DNA of 12,967 bases from Anaerolineales bacterium (GCA_016789245.1 JAEURM010000030.1:1-12967), one strand, 5' to 3'. Shown: positions 1 to 7,530, counted from the stretch's first letter. The notes: generated from the sequence alone by a model not told the origin. Numbers and translations: made by a program.

Positions 1-1
1 C

Positions 2-238
2 GCTGGGCAATCGTTTGGCTCGGTGGAATCCGTCAAAGCGGCTTCGGAAGTTTACCTGCCGGTGGCGGGCAAAGTAACAGCCGTGAATGATGAACTGGCC
101 AGCAAGCCGGAACTAATTAACCAAGACCCTTACGGCGCAGGCTGGATTTTGAAAATTGAAATTACCGATGCCGGCAATTTGAGCAACCTGTTAGATGCCG
201 CCGCCTACCAAGCGCATTGCGAAGCGCGAAAACACTAA
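2..238 (+). CDS. gcvH: Glycine cleavage system H protein, C-terminal part (5' end outside window)
   Basis: H-protein is the lipoylated carrier that shuttles the aminomethyl group between P-, T- and L-proteins. The reading frame is open from base 2, so the gene begins upstream; 78 codons are visible of a family usually about 125-130 residues long. The lipoylation motif [10 protein letters not shown] is present, with the modified lysine encoded at 35-37. It is followed by the family's P-V-x-G-x-V-x-x-V-N hairpin ([11 protein letters not shown]), the NxDPYGxGW motif and the acidic-to-C-terminal helix ending at TAA 236-238. It is the first visible gene of a gcvH-gcvPA-gcvPB set on the same strand; gcvPA begins after a gap of at most about 60 bases. 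Identification is near certain. What is unknown is whether a separate gcvT lies upstream, which matters because a T-protein is fused to GlyA further right. Confidence 0.95.
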   Translation, partial: AGQSFGSVESVKAASEVYLPVAGKVTAVNDELASKPELINQDPYGAGWILKIEITDAGNLSNLLDAAAYQAHCEARKH

Positions 239-241
239 ACC

Positions 242-273
242 ATTGAGTGATTGGCCGATTGGGTGATTATCAT
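242..273. repeat. 8-base tandem repeat (ATTGRSYG-like) between gcvH and gcvPA
   Basis: Three imperfect octamers (ATTGAGTG, ATTGGCCG, ATTGGGTG) and the start of a fourth (ATTATCAT) lie just after the gcvH stop. Both candidate upstream start codons for gcvPA (TTG 251, GTG 263) fall inside this repeat. That suggests the predicted extra N-terminal residues come from intergenic repeat DNA and are not real protein. Confidence 0.5.
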
Positions 274-1639
274 TCACACCCAGTGCCTCAATACTCCAAG
301 GAGTTACTATCCTCACACAGACCAAGACCGAGCCGAGATGCTGGCGGCGGTGGGCGTGAACAGCGTGGAAGAGCTGTTTGCCGATGTGCCCGCCAAGCAC
401 CGGTTCCCTAAACTCAATATCCCCGCCGGCCTTTCTGAAATGGAAACGTTAGCTGAACTGCGCTCCCTTTCTGAAGGCAACTTGCACGCGCAGAAAAATG
501 CTTGCTTCCTTGGGGCGGGCGCGTACCAGCACTTTAGCCCGTCCGTGGTGAATTACATGATTCAGCGCGGCGAATTTTTAACGGCGTACACGCCCTACCA
601 GCCGGAAGTTTCGCAAGGCACGCTCCAAGCCATTTATGAATACCAAAGCATGATTTGTGCGCTGACGGCAATGGATGTGGCGAATGCGTCTCACTACGAT
701 GGGGCCACGTCGGTGGCGGAAGCGGTGGTTATGGCCTTTCATCATCACCGTGAGAAGCGCAAGAAAGTTCTGCTCTCGCCCACGGTGCACCCACATTACC
801 GCCAAGTGGTACGCACGTATACCCAAGGCATGGGCCTAAAAGTTGTGGGTGACCATACCACCAGTGCGGATCTAAATGAACTCGTCAGCCAATTAGATTC
901 AGACACCATGATGCTGGTGGTGCAATCGCCTAACTTCTTAGGGCAGATTGAAGATTTGACCGGTTTAGCGGCCAAATGCCATGCGGTGGGCGCTCTGCTG
1001 TGCGTGGCCACCGAGCCGGTTTCACTGGGTTTGCTTAAGCCGCCCGGCCAGTATGGCGCGGATGTTGTTACGGGCGAAGGCCAATCCCTCGGTTTGCCGC
1101 TTTCTTTTGGTGGGCCGTATTTAGGCTTTTTTGCCACGCGCAAAGAATACGTGCGCAAGATGGCGGGCCGCTTGGTAGGCGAGGCGCATGATAAAAATGG
1201 CCAGCGAGGCTTTGTGCTCACCCTCTCCACCCGGGAGCAACACATCAAACGCGATAAGGCTACGTCCAACATCTGTACCAACCAAGGCTTAATGGCAATT
1301 GCGGCCACAGTGTATTTAGCCACCTTAGGCAAACAGGGCTTACGCCGGGTGGCCGAACTATGTTGGCACAAGAGCCACTACGCCGCGGAACGCATTGCGG
1401 AAATCCCCGGCTACAGCGTGGATACATCTAAGCCGTTCTTCCAAGAATTTATTGTGAAGTGCCCCAAGCCCGTCAAAGAAATCAATCACTTCTTGCTGAA
1501 CGAGCGCAACATCATTGGCGGCTATGACTTGGGCCAAGATTATGCCCACCTGCGCCAACACATGTTGGTGTGTGTGAGCGAGTTGAATTCCAGTGAAGAA
1601 ATTAGTGAGTTGGTGGAAGCGTTGAAGGAGATGGCGTAA
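251..1639 (+). CDS. gcvPA: Glycine dehydrogenase (decarboxylating) subunit 1, P-protein alpha
   Basis: This is the N-terminal-half subunit of the two-subunit glycine decarboxylase. With GcvPB it decarboxylates glycine through PLP and loads the aminomethyl group onto lipoyl-GcvH. Family signatures are clear: YYPHTDQDRAEML at the start (residues 19-31 of the 462-codon frame), FLGAGAYQHF (86-95), TAYTPYQPE (111-119), NASHYDGATS (145-153) and REQHIKRDKATSNICTNQ (328-345). The family is about 450 residues and normally starts one or two residues before the Y-x-P-H-T motif. Here the codon in that place is AGG (299-301), not ATG. The only in-frame initiators that keep the motif are TTG 251 and GTG 263, both in repeat-like DNA; ATG 338 would cut into the conserved N-terminus. 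A Shine-Dalgarno-like AAGGAG at 298-303 has no in-frame initiator behind it. The true start is therefore unresolved. The stop TAA overlaps the gcvPB ATG by one base, so the two are translationally coupled. Confidence 0.93.
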   Translation: MADWVIIIHTQCLNTPRSYYPHTDQDRAEMLAAVGVNSVEELFADVPAKHRFPKLNIPAGLSEMETLAELRSLSEGNLHAQKNACFLGAGAYQHFSPSVVNYMIQRGEFLTAYTPYQPEVSQGTLQAIYEYQSMICALTAMDVANASHYDGATSVAEAVVMAFHHHREKRKKVLLSPTVHPHYRQVVRTYTQGMGLKVVGDHTTSADLNELVSQLDSDTMMLVVQSPNFLGQIEDLTGLAAKCHAVGALLCVATEPVSLGLLKPPGQYGADVVTGEGQSLGLPLSFGGPYLGFFATRKEYVRKMAGRLVGEAHDKNGQRGFVLTLSTREQHIKRDKATSNICTNQGLMAIAATVYLATLGKQGLRRVAELCWHKSHYAAERIAEIPGYSVDTSKPFFQEFIVKCPKPVKEINHFLLNERNIIGGYDLGQDYAHLRQHMLVCVSELNSSEEISELVEALKEMA

Positions 1640-3120
1640 TGTCTCTTGAACCCCTAATCTATGATTTGAGCCGGCCGGGCCGGACCGGCATTAGTTTGCC
1701 GGATGCGGATGTGCCGGAAACGGCCTTTCCGGCGGATTTGCTCCGCAGTGAATTGGATTTGCCCGAAGTGGACCAACTGAGCGTGGTGCGCCACTTTACG
1801 CGGCTTTCGCAACTTAATTTTTCGATTGATACCCGCATGTATCCCCTCGGTTCTTGCACTATGAAGTACAACCCGCGGGTGAACGAAGATGCCGCGCGCC
1901 TGCCCGGCTTTGCGGCCAGCCATCCTATGCAAGACCCGGATACCATGCAGGGCAACCTGATGCTCATGTATCAATTGCAAGAGTGGCTGAAGGAAATTGG
2001 CGGCTTTGCGGGCGTGAGCTTGCAACCTGCGGCGGGCGCACACGGTGAACTGACCGGCGTACTAATGATGCGGGCCTACCACTTAGACCGAGGTGATATC
2101 AAGCGCACCAAAGTTCTTATTCCAAACTCGGCGCACGGCACGAACCCGGCCACCGCTAGCATGGCTGGCTTGGATGTGGTGGAACTGCCCTCCGATGCGC
2201 GCGGCAATGTGGATTTGAACGCTCTGCACCAGTACATTGCTGAACACGGCGCGGAAGTGGTGGGCTTGATGATTACCAACCCCAACACGCTGGGCTTGTT
2301 TGAAGAGCACGTGGAAGAAGTGGTGGCGGCCGTGCACGCTTGCGGCGGCTTGGTATATGGCGATGGCGCTAACATGAACGCCATTGTGGGCATTGTGCGC
2401 CCCGGTGATTTGGGCTTTGATGTTTTGCACTACAACCTGCACAAAACGTTCAGCACGCCGCATGGCGGTGGCGGGCCGGGTTCCGGGCCGGTGGGCGTTT
2501 CCGCGCGGCTGTTAGATTTTCTGCCCGGGCCAGTAGTGGGCATTCTGCCGGATAGCGAAAAAAGCAAGCCGCCGCATTACGGCTTTATCACGCCTAAAAA
2601 ATCTATTGGCCGCATGAAGGCTTTTTGGGGCAATTTTGGGATGCATGTGCGCGCGTACACTTACATGCGCGTACACGGGGCCAGCGGCTTGCGCGGCAAC
2701 TCGGAGTATGCCGTGCTAAACGCCAATTACTTGCTGAGCAAACTGCGCGGTAAGTGGAACGTGGCCTATGACCGGCTGTGCAAGCATGAATTTGTGCTGG
2801 AAGGCGTGTGGGCCGAAGTGCCCGGCGTGCACGCGCTGGATGTTTCTAAGCGGTTGATGGATTACAGTTTCCATCCGCCTACTAACTACTTCCCGCTGAT
2901 TGTGCGGGAGGCATTGATGATTGAACCAACCGAGACGGAAAACAAAGAGACGTTGGATCAATTTGCGGATGCGATGCTGAAGATTGCGGAGGAAGCGCAC
3001 ACGCAACCAGAATTACTAACGCAAGCCCCGCACACCACGCCCATCTCGCGGCTAGATGAAGTGAGCGCGGCCAAGCAGTTAGTGCTCTGTTGCCGGCCCA
3101 TTCCTGCATGGGCGGAATAA
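1639..3120 (+). CDS. gcvPB: Glycine dehydrogenase (decarboxylating) subunit 2, P-protein beta
   Basis: This is the catalytic PLP-binding subunit of the heteromeric P-protein. The 493 residues match the usual subunit-2 length of about 480-500. Visible signatures are YPLGSCTMKYNPR (68-80), the NSAHGTNPATA motif, the G-D-G-A-N-M-N-A motif, and the PLP site NLHKTFSTPHGGGGPG with Schiff-base Lys269 (codon 2443-2445). Near the C-terminus, FHPPTNYFPL and EPTETENKETLD are typical of the family. ATG 1639 is preceded by AAGGAG (1625-1630) at good spacing and overlaps the gcvPA stop (TAATG). The gene ends the gcv set, and a strong terminator follows within 35 bases. It is intact, with no missing key residues seen. 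The partner T-protein activity is on the opposite strand, fused to GlyA, about 4.5 kb to the right. Confidence 0.96.
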   Translation: MSLEPLIYDLSRPGRTGISLPDADVPETAFPADLLRSELDLPEVDQLSVVRHFTRLSQLNFSIDTRMYPLGSCTMKYNPRVNEDAARLPGFAASHPMQDPDTMQGNLMLMYQLQEWLKEIGGFAGVSLQPAAGAHGELTGVLMMRAYHLDRGDIKRTKVLIPNSAHGTNPATASMAGLDVVELPSDARGNVDLNALHQYIAEHGAEVVGLMITNPNTLGLFEEHVEEVVAAVHACGGLVYGDGANMNAIVGIVRPGDLGFDVLHYNLHKTFSTPHGGGGPGSGPVGVSARLLDFLPGPVVGILPDSEKSKPPHYGFITPKKSIGRMKAFWGNFGMHVRAYTYMRVHGASGLRGNSEYAVLNANYLLSKLRGKWNVAYDRLCKHEFVLEGVWAEVPGVHALDVSKRLMDYSFHPPTNYFPLIVREALMIEPTETENKETLDQFADAMLKIAEEAHTQPELLTQAPHTTPISRLDEVSAAKQLVLCCRPIPAWAE

Positions 3121-3150
3121 CGCGCGTAAACGGAAACTAGGGAACTGAAG

Positions 3151-3183
3151 AAAGCACCCGCCTCAACTGAGGCGGGTGCTTTT
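3151..3183 (+). terminator. Intrinsic terminator of the gcv operon
   Basis: A perfect 14-bp inverted repeat (AAAGCACCCGCCTC at 3151-3164, complement at 3169-3182) encloses an AACT tetraloop. It ends in a short T-run (3180-3183) 30 bases after the gcvPB stop. The A-rich left arm means it could also work in the other direction. Confidence 0.85.
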
Positions 3184-3301
3184 GACTTAGTAAATCATCT
3201 TGCGCGGTAGGTGCCATTTGTAGCATAGCCTTTCATGGCCGCGCGGGCTGAACCAACGCCGTATTCCTATCCATTCTCTAAACTCGCGGTGTCAGGCGGT
3301 G

Positions 3302-3310
3302 TGCTAGAAT
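3302..3310 (+). promoter_or_regulatory. Possible extended -10 promoter for the lipoprotein gene
   Basis: TGC-TAGAAT (3302-3310) matches an extended -10 element (TGn-TATAAT with one mismatch in the hexamer). No convincing -35 is seen at 16-18 bp spacing. The ATG follows 36 bases later, leaving room for a short leader with the SD-like GAAAGG (3332-3337). The rest of the 3184-3346 gap shows no RNA gene or other element that I can recognise. Confidence 0.4.
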
Positions 3311-3346
3311 TTTTACACTTTTTCAATTGATGAAAGGCGGCCCAGT

Positions 3347-4603
3347 ATGGCTCGCAAATCCTCCGCACTCCTTCCTCTGCTCGCCGCATCGCTTTGCCTC
3401 AGCGCCTGTTTGCCGGAGGGCGTCAAACTCCCACAAGATGAATTCCTCGCATTCCTTGAACCAAAATCAGGTTTGATTGCCTACATCGGTGTAGATGGCA
3501 ACGTATATACCATTGATCAGGGCGGCGGCAACCAACAGCAACTCACTACGGATGCCGGCTCAGGGAGTGATGGCTACCGTTTGTATCGTTTGCCCACTTG
3601 GTCACCAGATGGCAACACGCTCGCCTTTAGCATGCTAGAAGCCGATATTGAGCAAAACCCCACTAAAAACAGCTTATTCACTGTAACAAGAGATGGCTCA
3701 GCCCTGACGGAGGCTTATAACGAAGGCGATGGCGTAGTGTATTACTACTGGGCGCCGGATAGTGAGCAGATTGGCGTGCTGGCGCAAACGCCGCGCACTT
3801 TGGCCCTACGACTGGTGCCAGCGGCTGGTGGAGAATTTCAAACGCTGGATACCGGCGCGCCCCTCTACTGGACGTGGGCGCCAGATAGCCGCTCGGTGCT
3901 AATCCATGCGGATGGCGAGCTGGGCCGCCTCTCCCTTTTGCAATTGGGTGAAACTATTTCTGAGCAAAGCTTAGGCATTACACCGGCGGAATTTAAAGCG
4001 CCGGCCTTTGCGCCTAATGGTGAGCAAGTGCTGGTGGCGCGCAAGAACAGTGATAATAAATCCTTAGTGCTGGCCAACTTAGATGGTAGTGAGGCGCGCA
4101 AGATTACGGATTACACCTCCGATATTGCTTTTGGCTGGAGCCCGGATGGCAAACGGATTGCGTATATTGAAAGCCAAGAATTAGTTGGCCCGCTCACTGT
4201 GGCCGATGCGGCGGGCACACAAGACCCTATCAAACTGGATGAGCAGGTGTATGCCTTCTTTTGGTCGCCGGATAGTAAATCGCTGGCGTATTTTGCGCTG
4301 GGTGAGATGGAACTAGAAAACGGTGAAAAAGGTACCGTCTCGCGGCTGAAGGTTTTAGATGTGGGCAGTGGCCGTGCCCGTGAAATTTCTATTGTCTTTC
4401 CCACACAAACATTTTTTGATTTGGTGCCGTACTTTGATCAATACCACCAATCACTAACGATTTGGAGCCCGGACAGCCAGAATTTGGTGGTGAGCACACA
4501 ATATAATAGTGATGCAACCGGCATTTTTGTGTTCAATGCTTCCGGCACACTAGAGCCGCGCTACATTGCTGATGGGGAAGTGGGATTTTGGTCTTGGAAA
4601 TAA
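3347..4603 (+). CDS. TolB-like beta-propeller lipoprotein (PD40/WD40-like repeats)
   Basis: This is a predicted exported lipoprotein of 418 residues. The N-terminus has basic residues (ARK), a hydrophobic stretch and a lipobox L-S-A-C with the modified Cys at position 21. The rest is a beta-propeller of TolB/PD40 type. Seven W-(S/A)-P-(D/N)-(G/S) blade motifs start at about residues 85, 135, 177, 221 (Phe instead of Trp), 264, 306 and 373, and a final short strand (GFWSWK) could close the ring with the N-terminal strand LIAYIGVDGNVYTID. No enzymatic domain is seen. Known propellers of this kind bind proteins or ligands at the cell surface; the partner here is unknown. It has its own possible promoter and is bounded by terminators on both sides, so it looks monocistronic. 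The gene is intact. It is probably not TolB itself, since no Tol-Pal genes are nearby and the N-terminal TolB domain is absent. Confidence 0.85.
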   Translation: MARKSSALLPLLAASLCLSACLPEGVKLPQDEFLAFLEPKSGLIAYIGVDGNVYTIDQGGGNQQQLTTDAGSGSDGYRLYRLPTWSPDGNTLAFSMLEADIEQNPTKNSLFTVTRDGSALTEAYNEGDGVVYYYWAPDSEQIGVLAQTPRTLALRLVPAAGGEFQTLDTGAPLYWTWAPDSRSVLIHADGELGRLSLLQLGETISEQSLGITPAEFKAPAFAPNGEQVLVARKNSDNKSLVLANLDGSEARKITDYTSDIAFGWSPDGKRIAYIESQELVGPLTVADAAGTQDPIKLDEQVYAFFWSPDSKSLAYFALGEMELENGEKGTVSRLKVLDVGSGRAREISIVFPTQTFFDLVPYFDQYHQSLTIWSPDSQNLVVSTQYNSDATGIFVFNASGTLEPRYIADGEVGFWSWK

Positions 4604-4620
4604 TTTGCGCGAAGATTATT

Positions 4621-4680
4621 CACAAAGGCATACGAAGGTGCCACGAAGAGACACGAAGATTACACAAAGGCACACGAAGA
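4621..4680. repeat. Imperfect CACGAAG / CACAAAGGCA repeat cluster
   Basis: After the lipoprotein stop, ACGAAG occurs four times (from 4632, 4643, 4652 and 4675), and CACAAAGGCA occurs twice (4621-4630 and 4663-4672), about 42 bases apart. The stretch is purine- and AC-rich, unlike the neighbouring coding DNA. Similar ACGAAG/ACAAAG strings are common between genes in some bacterial genomes; I recognise the style but cannot count copies here. Confidence 0.6.
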
Positions 4681-4712
4681 AAAACGCCGCTGAGTTTTCT
4701 CAGCGGCGTTTT
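4681..4712. terminator. Bidirectional terminator between convergent genes
   Basis: A perfect 14-bp stem (4681-4694 with 4699-4712) has a TTTT loop, A4 on the left and T4 on the right. Read on either strand it gives a GC-rich hairpin followed by a T-run. It therefore fits both the lipoprotein gene from the left and the FtsH-like gene from the right. Confidence 0.85.
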
Positions 4713-4749
4713 AGTGTAAGGATGAATTATGGGGAAGCGGCTGATTTAG

Positions 4750-6777
4750 TTAGGCCGGTTCACTTCCGTGGCCGTTGGTGTGGCCGTTAGCCAAGGCGGC
4801 GTTTTTGGCTGGTTCAGCCGCAGATTTCTCAGGCTCCGTAGGTGGGCGGCGGGCGGCCATTTGTTGGGGGGTGGGCGGCACGGCCATCCGCACAGTTCCC
4901 CGGCCATTGGTATCAAACGTAGTGGCCTGCACCAGCACATCTTTGGCTTTGGCCAAAGACGGCGCTACTGCCGCCGGGGCGCTAAGGACGAGCGGTTTAG
5001 CTTGCGGCAAGCCAATCAACTTCAGTTCCGGCGGGAAAGCCGTTTCGCTGTGTTGCCAGCCGTTATCACCTAACAACGCCATTACTTCATCATGGGCTAA
5101 GCTATCTTTTTCTAACAAAGCTTGAGTAATGGCTTCCACTTCATTGGCGTGTTGCCGCAAAAGATTCTCCGTTTGTTCTTCCATAACGCGCCAGAAACGC
5201 TCTAGCATGGGGCCAGCGTATGGCGGGATGCCATCACCGCCACCGTTTTCCCAACCCATCACGGGCGGGCCAAAATAGCCAAAGGAATACAGCGCCCACA
5301 AATTTCTCCGGATGGAGCTGTTATCACCGGTTGCGCCCGTCCAATATTCGCCCATAAAGAGTTTAGTTGCCACATGCCCGGCCATCGCCACGATAATATC
5401 AGCGGCAATGCGGCGCAGTGGCTCGGCGTAAATTTCTACGCGGTCAACCGGCATCATGTAGCCCAGTGCCCCGCCACGGCGCACAATCGTCAACCGCACA
5501 ATGCGCTGATCGGGCATCACATAGTGTTGGGCAACGGCATGGCCCGCTTCGTGGTAGGCCACCTGCCGCCGTTGCTCGGGGTCAAATTCTTCAATCGGCT
5601 GTTCAATGCCTAAGGCTTGCTCTTGCAAAGCATCGTCAATATCGCGTTGGGCAATGGCATTGCGGCCTTTGAACATAGCAATCCGCACGGCATCTTTGGT
5701 GATGGCCGAAGCAATTTTAGCCGGCGTGGCGCGTGGTGTATCTTCCACAATCGCTTCAATGTTCACCGTCTCATCGTGTCTGATGCGTTTGAGATAGCCC
5801 CGGACGATTTCGCGGCGGCCGGCTTTATCGGGCCGGTCTACCTGAATCTTCATATCAAACCGGCCCGGGCGGAGCAGGGCGGCATCCAACACATCTGGCC
5901 GGTTGGTGGAACCCATAAAGAGCACATGCCAGTTGCGCTTGGGCGGCTCTTTGCCGATGAACTGGTACCACCGCGCGCGGAATTTTTCCCAGCGCGTTTG
6001 CTCTTCCACGCCGTCCATCTCATATAACAAACGCGTGAGTGCGCCGCTGGCACCTCCACCACCCATCATGCCCATCATATTGCCGCCGCCCATCACGCCG
6101 CCCCGGCTTTGGCCCACCGCATCAATTTCATCAATATAGGCAATGCACGCGCCATACTCACGGGCCAGCTTTTTAGCTTTGCCCACGTACTGAATCATGC
6201 GGAGCACATCTACGCCCCAGAACATGCCACGGAAGCCAGAGCCTTCTACGGAGATGAAAGGGATGCCGGCTTCACCGGCCATGGCTTTGGCCAACATTGT
6301 TTTGCCGGTGCCGGGCGGGCCGTACAGCAAAATACCGTTGATGTACCGGCCACCCATGCTCACAAACTGGTCTCGGTCAGAGAGGAGCGTAATCCACTGG
6401 CGCACCACTTTCACCAAGTTGGGCTGGCCCCAGTAATCTTTAAAGGAGAGGGACTTGGCATCTTCCGGCCGGATGCTTTCCATCTTGGTTTGGCTCATAA
6501 ACCAGAAGATGGCCACAAATTGGATAATGGCAAAGAAGAGCGCAAACGCCAAGCGTAAAGCAAACCCGAGAATGGTGAGGGTGATGTTGAGCACCACCGG
6601 GTTGACCCAACACCAAATGCCGAGGCCAATTAAAAACGCCCACGGCGCAATGGAGCGAATGGAGCGCCACAAGCGGGCCAGTGGCCGATTACGCCGGCTC
6701 ATAATGTCATTCTTGGATTTGGGCGGTTGTTGCCCAGTGGCAGGGGGCGTGCTAGGGGTGAGGGCCGTCTGTTCCAT
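4750..6777 (-). CDS. FtsH-like membrane AAA ATPase / zinc metalloprotease (divergent)
   Basis: This is a predicted inner-membrane ATP-dependent protease of 675 residues. Two hydrophobic segments at about 44-70 and 71-94 form a hairpin. The AAA module has Walker A GPPGTGKT (153-160), a pore loop around G-M-F-W-G-V (184-189), Walker B with D216/E217, and the second region of homology TNRPDVLDAALLRPGRFD with Arg303 and Arg306. The peptidase M41 domain has HEAGH (409-413), with a likely third zinc ligand D485 in the TGATGD motif. All catalytic elements of FtsH are present. It differs from canonical FtsH in four ways: no periplasmic domain, a Gly/Met-rich loop (226-242), an insertion of about 22 residues after MDGVEEQ (around 261-282), and a Pro/Ala-rich C-terminal tail from about 590 with an NGHTNGHG end. 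The start at 6777 has AAAGGA seven bases upstream; Met26 is a possible alternative. The bidirectional terminator at 4681-4712 lies beyond its 3' end. Substrates are unknown. Confidence 0.88.
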   Translation of the reverse strand: MEQTALTPSTPPATGQQPPKSKNDIMSRRNRPLARLWRSIRSIAPWAFLIGLGIWCWVNPVVLNITLTILGFALRLAFALFFAIIQFVAIFWFMSQTKMESIRPEDAKSLSFKDYWGQPNLVKVVRQWITLLSDRDQFVSMGGRYINGILLYGPPGTGKTMLAKAMAGEAGIPFISVEGSGFRGMFWGVDVLRMIQYVGKAKKLAREYGACIAYIDEIDAVGQSRGGVMGGGNMMGMMGGGGASGALTRLLYEMDGVEEQTRWEKFRARWYQFIGKEPPKRNWHVLFMGSTNRPDVLDAALLRPGRFDMKIQVDRPDKAGRREIVRGYLKRIRHDETVNIEAIVEDTPRATPAKIASAITKDAVRIAMFKGRNAIAQRDIDDALQEQALGIEQPIEEFDPEQRRQVAYHEAGHAVAQHYVMPDQRIVRLTIVRRGGALGYMMPVDRVEIYAEPLRRIAADIIVAMAGHVATKLFMGEYWTGATGDNSSIRRNLWALYSFGYFGPPVMGWENGGGDGIPPYAGPMLERFWRVMEEQTENLLRQHANEVEAITQALLEKDSLAHDEVMALLGDNGWQHSETAFPPELKLIGLPQAKPLVLSAPAAVAPSLAKAKDVLVQATTFDTNGRGTVRMAVPPTPQQMAARRPPTEPEKSAAEPAKNAALANGHTNGHGSEPA

Positions 6778-6837
6778 ACCAAAGTCCTTTCTGGACTGTT
6801 AAAAAGCATTCAAGAGGTAATCAAACAGTAGGGACTA

Positions 6838-6866
6838 AGTGTAGCCCCGATTGCCGTGCTTTTCAA
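6838..6866 (-). promoter_or_regulatory. Sigma-70 promoter of the FtsH-like gene
   Basis: Read on the minus strand, TTGAAA (6866-6861) and TACACT (6843-6838) are separated by exactly 17 bases. This predicts a start near 6831 and a leader of about 50 bases carrying the SD AAAGGA. It indicates the FtsH-like gene is transcribed independently of the phosphatase gene upstream. Confidence 0.65.
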
Positions 6867-6915
6867 CGCTCAGTTTAATTACTTTATCAACTTCTCATTC
6901 TGGCGAAAAGTTCAA

Positions 6916-6934
6916 ACGGGCTATTCCAGCCCGT
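6916..6934 (-). terminator. Weak hairpin terminator at the phosphatase stop codon
   Basis: A 7-bp stem (6916-6922 with 6928-6934) has a 5-base loop and spans the last codons and stop of the phosphatase gene. On the minus strand it is followed by TTGAACTTTT, a poor but plausible T-rich tail. Together with the separate promoter just downstream it probably ends the glyA-gcvT/phosphatase transcript. Confidence 0.4.
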
Positions 6935-7517
6935 CTAAGTGGGCGGTTTCGCCCAGCCTCAGCAGGCGCACGCTCTCACCACGCACCTGCACTTGGGCTA
7001 GGCTGGCATTTTCAAAAGCAAAAACGCCGTGTTGGCTGACAAACAAATTGGAGAGGAAGGTATTGAGCGTGCCGCCATGGCTAACGACGGCGATATTAGT
7101 ATCCGGGTGGGCGGCCAAAATCTCGTTAAAAACCACTTCCACGCGGGCTATCAACTCCGCCTGAGATTCTCCGCCGGGCGCGCCCTTCGTCCACCAGCCC
7201 GGCTTATAGCTATCCGGGTAGCGCGCCTTCACTTCTTCGGAGGTTAATCCGGCCCACTCACCCACGTTGCGTTCCATCAGCCGATTATCGGCTATCAGCG
7301 GCGCGTGGCAGGTGGCGGCCACAATCTCCGCCGTTTGCTTGGCGCGCTGGAGCGGGCTGGTGTAAATGGCGGCCAGCGCTTCATCTTGCAGGCGTGCGGC
7401 CACGGCGTGAGCTTGCTTTCTGCCCAACTCATCCAGCGGCGGGTCAGCTTGCCCTTGCCAGCGGCCTTCCGCATTCCATGTAGAGCGCGCGTGGCGGACT
7501 AGAAACAATAAAGTCAT
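6921..7517 (-). CDS. Histidine phosphatase superfamily (phosphoglycerate-mutase-like) protein
   Basis: This 198-residue enzyme belongs to the branch-1 histidine phosphatase fold. Catalytic features are LVRHARSTWN with phospho-accepting His9 and Arg8 (RHA where RHG is usual), the R-x-Q-G element, TSPLQRAKQTA with Arg58, ERNVGEWAGL with Glu82 as likely acid, and the second histidine in VVSHGGTLN (His147). The frame is open 70 codons further upstream, but that part overlaps the end of the fusion gene and is rich in Arg and Ser. The start at 7517, giving MTLLFLVRH, is the family norm. No good Shine-Dalgarno is seen there. It lies 62 bases downstream of the glyA-gcvT stop on the same strand and may be co-transcribed. 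Members act on phosphoglycerate, ribazole phosphate, phosphoserine or many other phosphoesters, so the substrate cannot be called. The serine/glycine context makes a metal-independent phosphoserine phosphatase worth testing. Confidence 0.85.
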   Translation of the reverse strand: MTLLFLVRHARSTWNAEGRWQGQADPPLDELGRKQAHAVAARLQDEALAAIYTSPLQRAKQTAEIVAATCHAPLIADNRLMERNVGEWAGLTSEEVKARYPDSYKPGWWTKGAPGGESQAELIARVEVVFNEILAAHPDTNIAVVSHGGTLNTFLSNLFVSQHGVFAFENASLAQVQVRGESVRLLRLGETAHLDGLE

Positions 7518-7530
7518 GTAGATGATAGAG

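Noticed and set aside
796..1371. 191-codon open frame on the minus strand inside gcvPA
   Set aside because: It is fully antisense to a conserved enzyme, has no family features, and its amino-acid mix follows from the codon bias of gcvPA.
3184..3346. tRNA or small RNA gene between gcvPB and the lipoprotein gene
   Set aside because: No cloverleaf, T-loop motif or second terminator could be found; only the possible -10 element stands out.
4621..4680. CRISPR array
   Set aside because: The repeated units are only 6-10 bases long, irregularly spaced and without true spacers.
4566..4790. 74-codon plus-strand frame over the lipoprotein end, repeats and terminator
   Set aside because: It runs through repeats and a terminator hairpin, and its lysine/arginine-rich product is a by-product of the ACGAAG repeats.
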